This document shows, piece after piece, positions 27,989 through 35,774 of a stretch of 64,000 nt of DNA; within the stretch, counting starts at the first letter, position 1, and every line of letters starts with the position of its first letter. The position numbers and the translations under genes are program-made. The notes under the pieces are model-generated. The model did no database searches and was not told the DNA's origin. It saw only the letters and a program-made list of their open reading frames with translations. The stretch comes from Streptomyces sp. G-G2 (GTDB lineage: Bacteria > Actinomycetota > Actinomycetes > Streptomycetales > Streptomycetaceae). The stretch is from positions 1 to 64,000 of the forward strand of contig NZ_JASISO010000016.1 in the NCBI RefSeq assembly GCF_030063135.1, read 5' to 3'.

Positions 27989-28403
27989 GAGAACAGGAAC
28001 CTGTCGTGTTCGGGCACACCCCGCGCCGACGGGCCGAGGTGTACGGGAAGAGTGCGGAAGACCGAGGTGGCACCCCGCGGACGGCCCGCAAGATCGGGCC
28101 GGAAGTCTGGAGCGACAGAGCAGCAGGGCGTGGATTCGCGACCGGGGCGCTCGTCAGGAGTGAAGCATCACGGCGGGCAGGCGGCGGCGCAGGGCACCAT
28201 GGACACGCGCACGCTTCTCTCCTGCAAGGCTCGGGATCTTCGCCGGGGGAGCCATCGGCCCCCGACACGGAAGTGGGCTGAGGACGGCGCCGGGCCGCCC
28301 CTCAACATCAGCAACTCTACCCTAACGTTAGAGTAGGGGGAGATCGAGGCCGCACGGGACGCGACGCCGCTACTGAGGAACGAGAAGGGCCAGGACCACG
28401 GAC
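27989..28403. other. Divergent SulP/MerR intergenic region
   Basis: These 415 bp carry no gene I can support. They include a 7-bp hairpin at 28082-28101 on the SulP leader side and the palindromic operator at 28315-28338 on the MerR side. The long distance suggests a structured 5' leader for SulP. Confidence 0.45.
28315..28338. promoter_or_regulatory. MerR-family operator
   Basis: A 24-bp imperfect palindrome is centred on the perfect ten-base core CTAACGTTAG (28322-28331). Only four of the 24 positions break the symmetry. It lies about 65 bp before the MerR-family start and in the divergent gap to SulP. Dyads of this size are the usual binding sites of MerR dimers. Confidence 0.65.
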
Positions 28404-28814
28404 GTGGACAGCGAGCACATGCAGATCGGCGAAGTCGCCGCGCGGACCGAACTCTCCCTGCGCACCATCCGGCACTACGAGGAGACCGGCCTGGTCATCC
28501 CCTCCGCCCGCTCCCAGGGCGGCTTCCGCCTCTACACCGAGGCCGACGTGCAACGACTCATGGTCATCCGCCGCATGAAGCCGCTCGGCTTCACCCTCGA
28601 CCAGATGCGCGACCTCCTCGACGCCACCGACCGCCTCGACAGCGACGAGGCCCTCGGCTCCGCCGAGCGCGAGGCCCTGCTGGGCCGCGTGCGCGAGTAC
28701 GAGCAGGCCGCCACCGAGCAGGTCGACAAACTCCGGGTCCAGCTGGCCCGCGCCGAGGACTTCGCCGAAACGCTCCGCACGCGCCTGCACCAGGCCGCAC
28801 CTGCCACATCCTGA
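28404..28814 (+). CDS. MerR-family transcriptional regulator
   Basis: The 136-residue protein has the winged HTH of the MerR family at its N-terminus (MQIGEVAARTELSLRTIRHY, then GFRLYTEADVQRLMVIRRMK) and a dimerisation coiled coil (residues about 88-125). It has no cysteine, so it is not a mercury or copper sensor of the classic kind. The ligand may be organic or the control constitutive. I keep the GTG at 28404, but the ATG at 28419 would start directly with the family motif. It likely binds the dyad at 28315-28338 and controls itself and the SulP gene. Confidence 0.8.
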   Translation: MDSEHMQIGEVAARTELSLRTIRHYEETGLVIPSARSQGGFRLYTEADVQRLMVIRRMKPLGFTLDQMRDLLDATDRLDSDEALGSAEREALLGRVREYEQAATEQVDKLRVQLARAEDFAETLRTRLHQAAPATS

Positions 28815-28884
28815 CCCGCAGGCCCGTCTGGCAGACCAGACACACCCCGACCTGCACGTGACGAGAGTCCCCCAGGAACCCCGT

Positions 28885-29106
28885 ATGGATCGCCCGCGCC
28901 TCCCGGGCCACGCCGCCCGAAGCCCCGCGGTGACCCCCCGGCCCGCCAGCTGTCCGGCCCTCGCCCTACTGGTGGTGGGCGCGATCCTCACGAACGCGGG
29001 AGCCATCCTTTACACGGTGCCCGCCGGGCGGCCTGAGGTGTACGCGGTCGCCGCACTGATGCTCGCGGCAGGTGCTGCCTGGCGGCGTGCCGCCCGCCAG
29101 GGCTGA
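28885..29106 (+). CDS. Small membrane protein upstream of nhaA (copy 1)
   Basis: The 73-residue protein has two hydrophobic stretches, ALALLVVGAILTNAGAILY and AVAALMLAAGAAW, after a basic, proline-rich N-terminus. It begins at an ATG with AGGAA upstream; a GTG at 28858 is an alternative. A diverged, shortened copy lies at 60491-60673 in front of the second nhaA. The function is unknown, but its retention beside both nhaA copies suggests linkage to sodium/proton exchange. Confidence 0.5.
   Translation: MDRPRLPGHAARSPAVTPRPASCPALALLVVGAILTNAGAILYTVPAGRPEVYAVAALMLAAGAAWRRAARQG
29078..29101 (+). terminator. Hairpin at end of small membrane gene
   Basis: CCTGGCGG (29078-29085) pairs perfectly with CCGCCAGG (29094-29101) around an eight-base loop and overlaps the last codons of the small membrane gene. 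There is no U-tract. It may limit readthrough into nhaA or be part of the leader. In the second copy five bases of the loop region are missing, and the stem is reduced to five pairs. Confidence 0.45.
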
Positions 29107-29281
29107 TCACAACCTGACACCGATGTGATCTTGGGGAGGCGTGCGGGGCGGACAGCGTTCCCCCCGGTGGATACGGTGTAAGGAACGCGTCAAGAAAAGG
29201 CGCGCGGTGTGCCGGGAAGTCTGGTCGGCGTCCTGGGGGCAGTGTGCCCTCGTCTCGTCGACACACCGGAGGCCCACTGCC

Positions 29282-30604
29282 ATGGCCGGCGCCCGCTCCC
29301 CCTTCCTCGGTCTGCTGCCCCTGCCCGAGCGGCAGGCAATCACCCGCGCCCTGCGCACCGAGACCGTCGGCGGCCTGGTCCTCCTCGGCGCAGCCGTCCT
29401 CGCACTGATCTGGGCCAACAGTCCGTGGAGCGCGGCGTACACGTCCGTGCGCGACTTCCACTTCGGGATACCGGCCCTGGGCCTGGATATGTCGGTGGGG
29501 CACTGGACGGCCGACGGGCTGCTGGCCGTGTTCTTTCTCGTCGCCGGGATCGAGCTGAAACGCGAGCTCGTCGTCGGCGAACTGCGCACCCCGGCCACCG
29601 CGGCCCTGCCCGTCATCGCCGCGCTCTGCGGGATGGCCGTACCCGCCGCCCTCTACCTGGCCACCGTCACAGCCGGCGGAGGCAGCAGGGCCGGCTGGGC
29701 GGTCCCGATGGCCACCGACATCGCCTTCGCCCTAGCCGTGCTGGCCGTCCTGTCCACGCACCTGCCGGCCGCGCTACGCGCCTTCCTCCTCACCCTGGCC
29801 GTGGTCGACGACCTGGGCGCGATCCTGATCATCGCGATGTTCTTCACCTCCGACCTGAACCTGTGGGCGCTCGCCGGCGCCTTCGCGGGCCTGGTGCTCT
29901 TCTACCTCCTGCAGCGGCTGCGGGTCCGCGGCTGGTGGTGGTACGTGCCACTCGGACTGGCGACCTGGGCACTGATGTACAACAGCGGCGTCCACGCCAC
30001 CGTCGCCGGCGTCGCCATGGGCCTGATCCTGCGCACCACCCGCGACAAGGGCGAGAATGTCTCGCCGGCCGCCCGGGTCGCGCACCGGGTCCACCCGCTC
30101 TCCGCAGGCATCGCGGTGCCGCTGTTCGCACTGTTCGCCGCCGGGGTGAGCATCTGCGGCCCGGCCCTGGGCGCGGTGTTCACCAGCCCCGAACCCCTCG
30201 GTGTCGTGATCGGCCTGGTCGCCGGCAAGACACTGGGCATCTTCGCCGGGACCTACCTGGCCGCCCGCTTCACCCGCGCCCAGCTCAACCCCGATCTGGC
30301 CTGGGCCGACGTACTCGGTCTGTCGATGCTGGCCGGGATCGGCTTCACCGTCGCCCTGCTCATCGGCGAACTCGCCTTCCCCGGCGGCCAGACCGGCGAG
30401 CACGTCAAGGCCGCCGTCCTGGTCGCCTCGCTGATCGCCGCAGTCCTCGCCGCTGTCCTGCTGCGCAGGAGGAACACCGTCTACCGGCGCCTGTATGAGG
30501 CGGAGAACATCGACGCCGACGCCGACGGCATCCCCGACATCTACCAGCACGACACCACGGCGACAGAGGGCACCGCCGCCCGGCCGGACGGGCAGCCCAC
30601 CTGA
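29282..30604 (+). CDS. nhaA: Na+/H+ antiporter NhaA (copy 1)
   Basis: The 440-residue protein is a full-length NhaA sodium/proton antiporter with about twelve membrane spans. The ion-binding aspartates are in VVDDLGAI (D176, D177), and the cross-helix ATDIAFA motif holds D146. The C-terminal cytosolic tail is unusual: it carries DADADGIPDIY, which resembles a calcium-binding EF-hand or dockerin loop. The start at ATG 29282 (MAGARSPF) follows CCGGAGG; upstream codons of the open frame are leader sequence also present in copy 2. The stop overlaps the start of the next membrane gene (TGATG). Confidence 0.9.
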   Translation: MAGARSPFLGLLPLPERQAITRALRTETVGGLVLLGAAVLALIWANSPWSAAYTSVRDFHFGIPALGLDMSVGHWTADGLLAVFFLVAGIELKRELVVGELRTPATAALPVIAALCGMAVPAALYLATVTAGGGSRAGWAVPMATDIAFALAVLAVLSTHLPAALRAFLLTLAVVDDLGAILIIAMFFTSDLNLWALAGAFAGLVLFYLLQRLRVRGWWWYVPLGLATWALMYNSGVHATVAGVAMGLILRTTRDKGENVSPAARVAHRVHPLSAGIAVPLFALFAAGVSICGPALGAVFTSPEPLGVVIGLVAGKTLGIFAGTYLAARFTRAQLNPDLAWADVLGLSMLAGIGFTVALLIGELAFPGGQTGEHVKAAVLVASLIAAVLAAVLLRRRNTVYRRLYEAENIDADADGIPDIYQHDTTATEGTAARPDGQPT

Positions 30605-31155
30605 TGGCCGGCGGCGATGCCTCACCGCTGGCACCCGTGATCGTCATCGCGGCCCTGGTCATCCGCACGGCCATCACCGAGCTCCGCCGCCCGGGCAGTG
30701 CCCGGAGCCAGTGGACCTTCGCCACGAACCCCCGGGCCATGGCGGCCGGTGCGACGGCAGCCGCGGCCACGATCTTGATCGGCGGTACCCGCTTCGGCTG
30801 GGCGGCCGCCGCATGGGCTCTGCTCGCCGGGGCGCTCACCGCCTTCCTCACCGGCCGCGACAGCCAGGCCGCCTCATCTCGCCCGAGCAAGGAGCAGCCG
30901 GTGTCGGAGCGACAGGTCGGAAGGGTGATGGCCGCCATCGGCGCACCGCTCACCCTGGCCGGTGTGGCGATGTACTTCCTGCCCGGCCCCGGCTTCCCCG
31001 TCCTCATCATCGGTCTGGCCCTGCTCATCACCGGCCTCGTCATGACCGCATCCGCCCGCCGGTATGTGCCGTTCCCGGCGGTGGGACAGCGAGGGAGCAT
31101 CACACCGGCCGGGAAGGTACGGGGCCTATGCGAGTGCCTGCGCGAGTTCCCGTAG
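30604..31155 (+). CDS. Membrane protein with PGPGFP motif, coupled to nhaA
   Basis: The 183-residue protein has hydrophobic spans near residues 9-22, 46-85 and 105-150. The last includes the marked FLPGPGFPVLIIGLALLITG segment, typical of PGPG-motif transmembrane proteins. It begins in the nhaA stop. Compared with the copy at 58541-59001, it lacks the natural stop after ARR and reads on about 30 codons into the 3' end of the convergent dehalogenase gene, so its C-terminus is probably an artefact of the joint. It may be an accessory subunit of the antiporter; the function is unknown. Confidence 0.7.
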   Translation: MAGGDASPLAPVIVIAALVIRTAITELRRPGSARSQWTFATNPRAMAAGATAAAATILIGGTRFGWAAAAWALLAGALTAFLTGRDSQAASSRPSKEQPVSERQVGRVMAAIGAPLTLAGVAMYFLPGPGFPVLIIGLALLITGLVMTASARRYVPFPAVGQRGSITPAGKVRGLCECLREFP

Positions 31156-31806
31156 GTCCTCGGCCGTGTGCGTGGGATTCAGCATGACCTGCGGATAGTG
31201 CGCCGCTCCCCGCCGCAGCCATGCGCCGCGGAGTCCGGCGCGCTGTGCACCGTCGATGTCCCACGGGTGAACTGCCACCAGCACTGCTTCGTCCGGGCGT
31301 ACTCCAGTCTGGTCCACGACGTACTGGTAGGCAGCTCGGGCCGGTTTCCAGCGGCGCGGCCCGCTTACGTCCAGATGGCCCTCGAAGCAGTCCGTGAGTC
31401 CTGCTCGGCCAAGGAGCCGTTCGCTGAGTTGCGAGCTGCCGTTGGTCATGGTCACCAGCCGAAATCCCCCCTCGCGAAGACCACGGACGCCGTCGGACAC
31501 ATCCGGATGCACTTGAAGGCGGGACAACCCGTCCAGCACGTGACCGGCCGCCTCCTCGACGTCGCCGGACCACCCTGGCACGCTCGGCAACAACCCCCGC
31601 AATCCCTCTCGCGCCACGGCGGAGAACTCCGCGAACGCTCCGGCAGCGGTGAGTGCGAAGCCATCACGGAGGACGCCTGCGAACCAGAGGCGGAACAAGG
31701 ACGGCGGGGCGCCGATCTCCTCGAAGCGGCTCTCCAGCGGGCTCATGTCGCTGAGTGTCTCGTTGACATCGAACACGAGTACGTCGCGGGCGTTCTGGCG
31801 CGGCAC
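31126..31806 (-). CDS. Haloacid dehalogenase-type HAD hydrolase
   Basis: The 226-residue protein resembles L-2-haloacid dehalogenases (HAD type II). Motif I is VFDVNETLSDM near residue 14, motif II MTNGSSQLSE near 116, and a lysine-bearing WKPARAAYQYV segment lies near 150. Motif III is present as VAVHPWDIDGAQRAG. Family members hydrolyse 2-haloacids or small phosphates. I place the start at the GTG at 31806 because GGAGG lies five bases upstream. The gene overlaps the end of the convergent PGPGFP gene by 30 bp. Confidence 0.75.
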   Translation of the reverse strand: MPRQNARDVLVFDVNETLSDMSPLESRFEEIGAPPSLFRLWFAGVLRDGFALTAAGAFAEFSAVAREGLRGLLPSVPGWSGDVEEAAGHVLDGLSRLQVHPDVSDGVRGLREGGFRLVTMTNGSSQLSERLLGRAGLTDCFEGHLDVSGPRRWKPARAAYQYVVDQTGVRPDEAVLVAVHPWDIDGAQRAGLRGAWLRRGAAHYPQVMLNPTHTAEDLRELAQALA

Positions 31807-32239
31807 AGTGCCCTCCAAAAATCATAGGCGAACGAATTGCCAGCTTCCTGTCGAAGCCTTTCTGTGCCCTGAACTGAGCGTACGCACGCGGCGCAGTCGC
31901 GGCACGCCCCGACCGTCTTCCAGATGGCCAGAAGCTCCGGAGTCCGGTCAGCCGGCCGGGGCCAGGGCGGGACCGGCGTCCAGCGCGGCCAGGAAGCCGA
32001 CCCGCACGTCGGTCCGTGCGCGCGCCGTGCACACCGCCGGTCGGCCCAGCACAAGCGGCAGGTCTCCGCCTATGCCGCACGGATGCAGTGGCCCGACGAC
32101 ACCCGGTCCCGTCCTCGGCCCGTGACGTGTGCCCAGCTCTCCGCTGGGGACGATCCACGCCGTGTCGGGAAGCGCTCCGTAAGCGATGACGTTCTGTTCT
32201 TGAGGAGCCGCTGAGAAGCCTCTCCTCTCGGAGAGTTCC
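31807..32239. other. Gap between dehalogenase and anti-sigma genes
   Basis: These 430 bp have several open frames without ribosome sites or motifs. The part near 31810-31850 is AT-rich for the region and probably contains the dehalogenase promoter. I see no gene that I can support. Confidence 0.4.
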
Positions 32240-32563
32240 CTACGCGCCTGTCGGAGGCGTCGTGCCGTGTTCCGCGTCATCGTCTCCGGTCGGCGGGTCG
32301 TGCAGGAGCGATGCACCAAACGCCTGCAAGCGCTCCACCGCTTGGCTGTCGGGCTCCGTGCGGCGGGCCAGCGCGTTGTGGATCTCCTGGTAGACGGACG
32401 CCTCCAGGCCGCAGCGGCGGCAGTCCTCCAGGTGTGCCGAGACACGGCGCGCGGTGACCTCGTCGGTTTCGCCGTCGAGGTAGGACTGCAGCACGCGGGC
32501 GACCTGCATGCAGTTCATTCGGCGCTCGGCCGCTGCACGCCGCCACCATGGACGCCTCTTCAC
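32240..32563 (-). CDS. Zinc-finger anti-sigma factor
   Basis: The 107-residue protein has the ZAS-type signature H-x3-C-x2-C in AHLEDCRRCG, within a helical zf-HC2-like domain (MNCMQVARVLQSYLDGE and onward). It has no membrane span, so it is a soluble anti-sigma factor that could sense redox or metal stress through its Cys/His cluster. It starts at a GTG that overlaps the sigma stop by four bases (GTGA), ensuring balanced synthesis. Its partner is the ECF sigma factor directly upstream. Confidence 0.8.
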   Translation of the reverse strand: MKRRPWWRRAAAERRMNCMQVARVLQSYLDGETDEVTARRVSAHLEDCRRCGLEASVYQEIHNALARRTEPDSQAVERLQAFGASLLHDPPTGDDDAEHGTTPPTGA

Positions 32564-33129
32564 ATCACACCTCGCTTCGGTGCCAGTCCGGCCGTGGCCA
32601 GCCGCGCCCGTATCCGTTTGCGCGCCCGGTGCAGCCGGCTCATCACGGTGCCTTCGGGCACGTCCAGCAGGTGGGCGGCCTCGGCATAGGTGAGGCCGTC
32701 GATGTCCACCAGCTGCACCACCTGACGGTGCTTGTCCGGCAGCGCGCACAGGGCCTCGTCCACCACCTCGTCGAACGCCTCACCCACCACGATCTCTTCC
32801 GCCGACCCGCTGGGGCCCGTGGTGGTGAGCCGGTCCAGATCGGTGTCCGGGTCGTCCAGGAGGTGGGGACGGCGGCGTCGGTGGCGGTTGATCTCGGCTC
32901 GCCGCATGATCGTCAGCAGCCACGCGCGCGGGTGCTTCCCGTCGAAGCGGTCCACGGCCCGGTAGGCGCGCAGAAGAGTGTCCTGCACGAGGTCCTCGGC
33001 ATCCGCCGGCTGCGCGGTCAGCGTCATCGCCACCCGCAGCAGTACCTCCACCTCCGGCAGCACATAGGCGGCGAACGCCTGACCTCGAGGGTCCGCGGGG
33101 TCAGGCGGCGCTGTCACTTCGTCTTCCAC
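32560..33129 (-). CDS. ECF-type RNA polymerase sigma factor
   Basis: The 189-residue sigma-70-family protein has region 2 (DAEDLVQDTLLRAYRAVDRF, then the promoter-melting stretch GKHPRAWLLTIMRRAEINRH) and region 4 with an HTH (TYAEAAHLLDVPEGTVMSRL). This is the usual two-domain ECF layout. It begins at a GTG at 33129. The coupled anti-sigma follows. It may control stress or metal genes in the cargo region; no matching promoter was identified by eye. Confidence 0.85.
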   Translation of the reverse strand: MEDEVTAPPDPADPRGQAFAAYVLPEVEVLLRVAMTLTAQPADAEDLVQDTLLRAYRAVDRFDGKHPRAWLLTIMRRAEINRHRRRRPHLLDDPDTDLDRLTTTGPSGSAEEIVVGEAFDEVVDEALCALPDKHRQVVQLVDIDGLTYAEAAHLLDVPEGTVMSRLHRARKRIRARLATAGLAPKRGVM

Positions 33130-33334
33130 ACGGTGGAAACCCCTTCTCCCCGGACCCGCATTCCATCCTCTTCATCCTTCTGCTTCCCGGCCCCCGGGCG
33201 CCACTGTGGTCAGTGGCAAGGTGAGGAGCTTGTGCGGGGGCTGGAATGCCGCGTGCGGCGAGACGGGTTTCCGCTGTATGAAATGGCAGCGCGTTCCCGG
33301 GCCCGGGCGAGTGTGGGCCGAGTGCCGGGAGAAA

Positions 33335-33589
33335 ATGCGGCATGTGCGGCTGCGCGGTGACGTGGAAGCGTACGCCGACGGGCAGCTCACCGGTGCGCAC
33401 CGCGTGCGGGTGGCCGCCCACATCGCCTGCTGCTGGGCCTGCAGCGGCAGTCTGCAACTGCTGCGGCTGGTCAAGACATCCCTCCGGCACCATCCCCAGC
33501 GGACGCCCCCGTCTCTCGCGTCAGCCCGGGTACGGCGCTTCGCTCATCACCTCACCACGCCGCCGGGCCGGGACCGGCCCCGCCGTTGA
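33335..33589 (+). CDS. Small orphan zinc-finger (anti-sigma-like) protein
   Basis: The 84-residue frame from the ATG at 33335 (GGGAGA upstream) resembles zf-HC2 anti-sigma domains: RLRGDVEAYADGQLTGAHRV leads into AAHIACCWACSGSLQLL. This keeps the H-x3-C-x2-C spacing in the form H-I-A-C-C-W-A-C. It is divergent from the sigma/anti-sigma pair and has no sigma gene of its own, so it could be a second anti-sigma for the same factor. The basic C-terminal tail is probably not a domain. Confidence 0.5.
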   Translation: MRHVRLRGDVEAYADGQLTGAHRVRVAAHIACCWACSGSLQLLRLVKTSLRHHPQRTPPSLASARVRRFAHHLTTPPGRDRPRR

Positions 33590-33658
33590 AGGACACCGAG
33601 CCTCACCGATCTCGCGCGAACCCTGGCGGCCGGGCGTCCCGGTGGCCCGGCGTGCCGG

Positions 33659-34738
33659 TCAGCAGCAGCCCGACGGTGCGCCCATGGCCGGCACGGCTGC
33701 CCCGTCCACGGGATCGCAGGGGAACAGGCCGAAGTGGTGGCTCTTGTCGCCGGTGACGGTGAAGTGGGCCGCGTATCGGGTGGCGGCGAGCATGTCGGCG
33801 GTGTTGCCGCAGACGAGCATCGGCTTACCGGTGCGGAAGCGGTGGTGGTCGTCGAGGTCGAAGGCGTGCGGGTGCTCGGCGACGGTGCCGCGGTAGACGG
33901 CGACCTGGCCGTAGTCCTCGCAGCGGTCCTCCAGGGGGAGCTTGAAGGCGCGGACGGTGCGGGAGGTGAAGGCGGCAAAGCCGATCTTCCGCTCGATGTC
34001 CGGGTCGCTGATCTCCACCGGAGAGGCGGTGACGGTGCGGGCGTCCGGGCAGCCGGCACGGTCCAGGATGCGCCGGAAGTCCTCGGTGTACAGGGCCCCG
34101 GCGAGGCATTCGCCGACGAGGACGGGATCGTCGAGGAGGGGGGTGGGCAGGCGGCGGTCGGCGAAGATGTCGGAGAAGTACAGCTCGCCGCCGGGCTTGA
34201 GGACGCGGAAGATCTCGGAGAAGACGCGCGGCTTGTCCGGCGACAGGTTCAGGACGCAGTTGGAGACCACCACGTCCACGGAGGCGTCCGGGATGCCGGC
34301 CGTGGCCAGGTCTTCGATGTAGCCGTGGCGGAAGTCGGTGTTGGCGTAGCCGAACCGTTCGGCGTGCCAGTCCTGATGGCGACGCGCCACGGCCAGCTGT
34401 TCCTCGGTCATGTCGACGCCGATCACCCGGCCGGTTGGCCCGACCAGTTGGGACAGCACGTAGACGTCCCGCCCGCTGCCGCAGCCCAGGTCGAGCACAG
34501 TGGCCCCGTCAAGTCCGGGCGGGATGGGCGAACCGCAGCCGTAGAAACGCTCCATGACCTCGTCGTGGACCTGCGCGAGAGCCGCCGCGATGTGGGGCGG
34601 CGGTGCCGTGTCCGTGCAGCAGGCCGAGGTCTTCAGGTCCGCGGAGGAGGCGAGCACCTTTCCGTAGTAGTCCCTGACCGATTCCGCCACGGACGAAAGG
34701 GGCGTCTGCTGCCCCGGGGATACGTCAATCGTCGCCAT
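33659..34738 (-). CDS. arsM: Arsenite methyltransferase (ArsM family)
   Basis: The 359-residue protein has a class I SAM-binding fold with motif I VLDLGCGSGRD (residues 81-91). ArsM-type cysteines occur at C40/C41 (KTSACC), C161 (SNCVLN) and C211 (GECLAG), matching the three conserved arsenic-binding thiols. A C-terminal ArsM extension ends in a further Cys pair (SGCC). It should transfer methyl groups from SAM to trivalent arsenic to give mono- and dimethylarsenicals. The start is ATG 34738 with GGGAGAG upstream. Glycosyltransferases, a nucleoside phosphorylase and radical SAM genes nearby suggest it feeds an arsenical natural product rather than only detoxification. Confidence 0.85.
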   Translation of the reverse strand: MATIDVSPGQQTPLSSVAESVRDYYGKVLASSADLKTSACCTDTAPPPHIAAALAQVHDEVMERFYGCGSPIPPGLDGATVLDLGCGSGRDVYVLSQLVGPTGRVIGVDMTEEQLAVARRHQDWHAERFGYANTDFRHGYIEDLATAGIPDASVDVVVSNCVLNLSPDKPRVFSEIFRVLKPGGELYFSDIFADRRLPTPLLDDPVLVGECLAGALYTEDFRRILDRAGCPDARTVTASPVEISDPDIERKIGFAAFTSRTVRAFKLPLEDRCEDYGQVAVYRGTVAEHPHAFDLDDHHRFRTGKPMLVCGNTADMLAATRYAAHFTVTGDKSHHFGLFPCDPVDGAAVPAMGAPSGCC

Positions 34739-34988
34739 GTCTCTCCCTGGTGGTCCCTCGTGCTCCGGCCGGTGGTTCGCCGGGGCCGCGACGGGAACCC
34801 GCTGTGCGGCGGTTGCCATTCCCCCTCCGCTGTGCCGTGATCCGGACGGGTCTCAGGTCAGCGGCGATCAACCACCGGGGTGCAGGGCTGATGCCGCCCA
34901 CCGCGCTCCGAGGCGCGGTGGGCTACCTCCAACATCAGCACGGACTTCCTGCCTCACGGGACGTTCGCCGGCGGCGTCCTCCGGGCCG

Positions 34989-35774
34989 TCACCGGCTACC
35001 GGCAGCCGCGCCGGCCTCGACGCTGCGGGAGCGGACCAGCCGTGCCGCCCACCAGCCGCCCGCGCTCAGCACGAGCAGAGCGCCCAGCGCGATCCACAGC
35101 CCCGGGGAGCCGGGGTCGCCCAGGGAACCGCCGAGCCCGGTGTAGACGACCGTGCCCGGGATGATGCCCAGGGCCGTGGCGGTCACGTAGGAGGAGAAGC
35201 GGACACCGGCCACCCCCGCCCCGTAGTTGATCACCGAGAAGGGGAACAGCGGCACCAGCCGCACGAGCAGCACGGCAGCGAACCCACGGCGTGTCAGGTA
35301 GGCGTCCAGCCGGGACAGCCGCCCCGACCCGGCATAGCGGGATACGACCGGACGCCCCAGCCAGCGGGCGAGACCGAACGACAGGGCCGCACCCGCCGTC
35401 GCTCCCACGAGCACGGCCGCCACCCCCAGCGGCAGCCCGAACAGCGCCCCCGCGGAGGCGGTCAATACTGAGCCGGGCAGCAGTGCCGTCACGGCCAGGG
35501 CGTAGCAGACCGCGAAGACGACCGGCCCCCACATGCCGAGCGAGTCGACCCACTGGCGCACCTCGCGCAACAGGTCCCCGCCTCCCAGTGCCACCCAGGC
35601 CCCGAGCGCCACCAGCAGGACCACGAGGAAGGCCAGCCGTATCCACGCCGCGCGCGCCGGCCTCCGCGCCACCCCGTCCAGGCCCGCGCCGGAATCCGGG
35701 CCGGTGTCGGAATCCGGGCCGGTGTCGGGCGGCGTGGGCTCGGTGGCGGAGGAGGGGGTTGCCTGGTGGTTCAT
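34989..35774 (-). CDS. TVP38/TMEM64 (VTT/DedA-like) membrane protein
   Basis: The 261-residue protein has an acidic, repetitive N-terminus (repeats of GPDSDTGPDSG type), then about five or six hydrophobic spans. The VTT-domain signature is visible: LLPGSVLTASAGALFGLPLG and, later, RLVPLFPFSVINYGAG. Such proteins sit in the plasma membrane and are widespread in arsenosugar-type loci. It overlaps the end of the upstream methyltransferase by four bases (ATGA). Its precise transport role is unknown. Confidence 0.8.
   Translation of the reverse strand: MNHQATPSSATEPTPPDTGPDSDTGPDSGAGLDGVARRPARAAWIRLAFLVVLLVALGAWVALGGGDLLREVRQWVDSLGMWGPVVFAVCYALAVTALLPGSVLTASAGALFGLPLGVAAVLVGATAGAALSFGLARWLGRPVVSRYAGSGRLSRLDAYLTRRGFAAVLLVRLVPLFPFSVINYGAGVAGVRFSSYVTATALGIIPGTVVYTGLGGSLGDPGSPGLWIALGALLVLSAGGWWAARLVRSRSVEAGAAAGSR

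Larger units (their letters stand above)
28981..31064 (+). repeat. Inverted duplication, copy 1 (nhaA segment)
   Basis: This 2.08-kb segment covers the end of the small membrane gene, the nhaA leader, nhaA and most of the PGPGFP-motif membrane gene. It matches 58541-60622 in inverted orientation, with roughly nine in ten residues identical in NhaA by eye. Similarity ends sharply near GCCGGTA at the right end, where this copy reads on and the other has a stop. The leader between the small gene and nhaA is as well conserved as the coding part. Confidence 0.8.

Noticed and set aside
28070..28090. T-box-like sequence (GGTGGCACCCCGCGG) on the plus strand before the MerR gene
   Set aside because: It has one extra C relative to the T-box core, and the downstream gene is a regulator rather than an aminoacyl-tRNA or amino acid gene. 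No specifier loop or antiterminator pairing could be drawn, so it is probably chance.
25640..28336. 898-codon plus-strand frame opposite the SulP gene
   Set aside because: The low-complexity Gly/Asp/His/Arg composition is that of an antisense reading of a membrane-protein gene. The minus strand encodes a clear SulP transporter.
31948..32445. Minus-strand frame overlapping the anti-sigma 3' end
   Set aside because: It overlaps the anti-sigma gene in another frame and shows no domain. The part beyond the anti-sigma stop has no convincing start.
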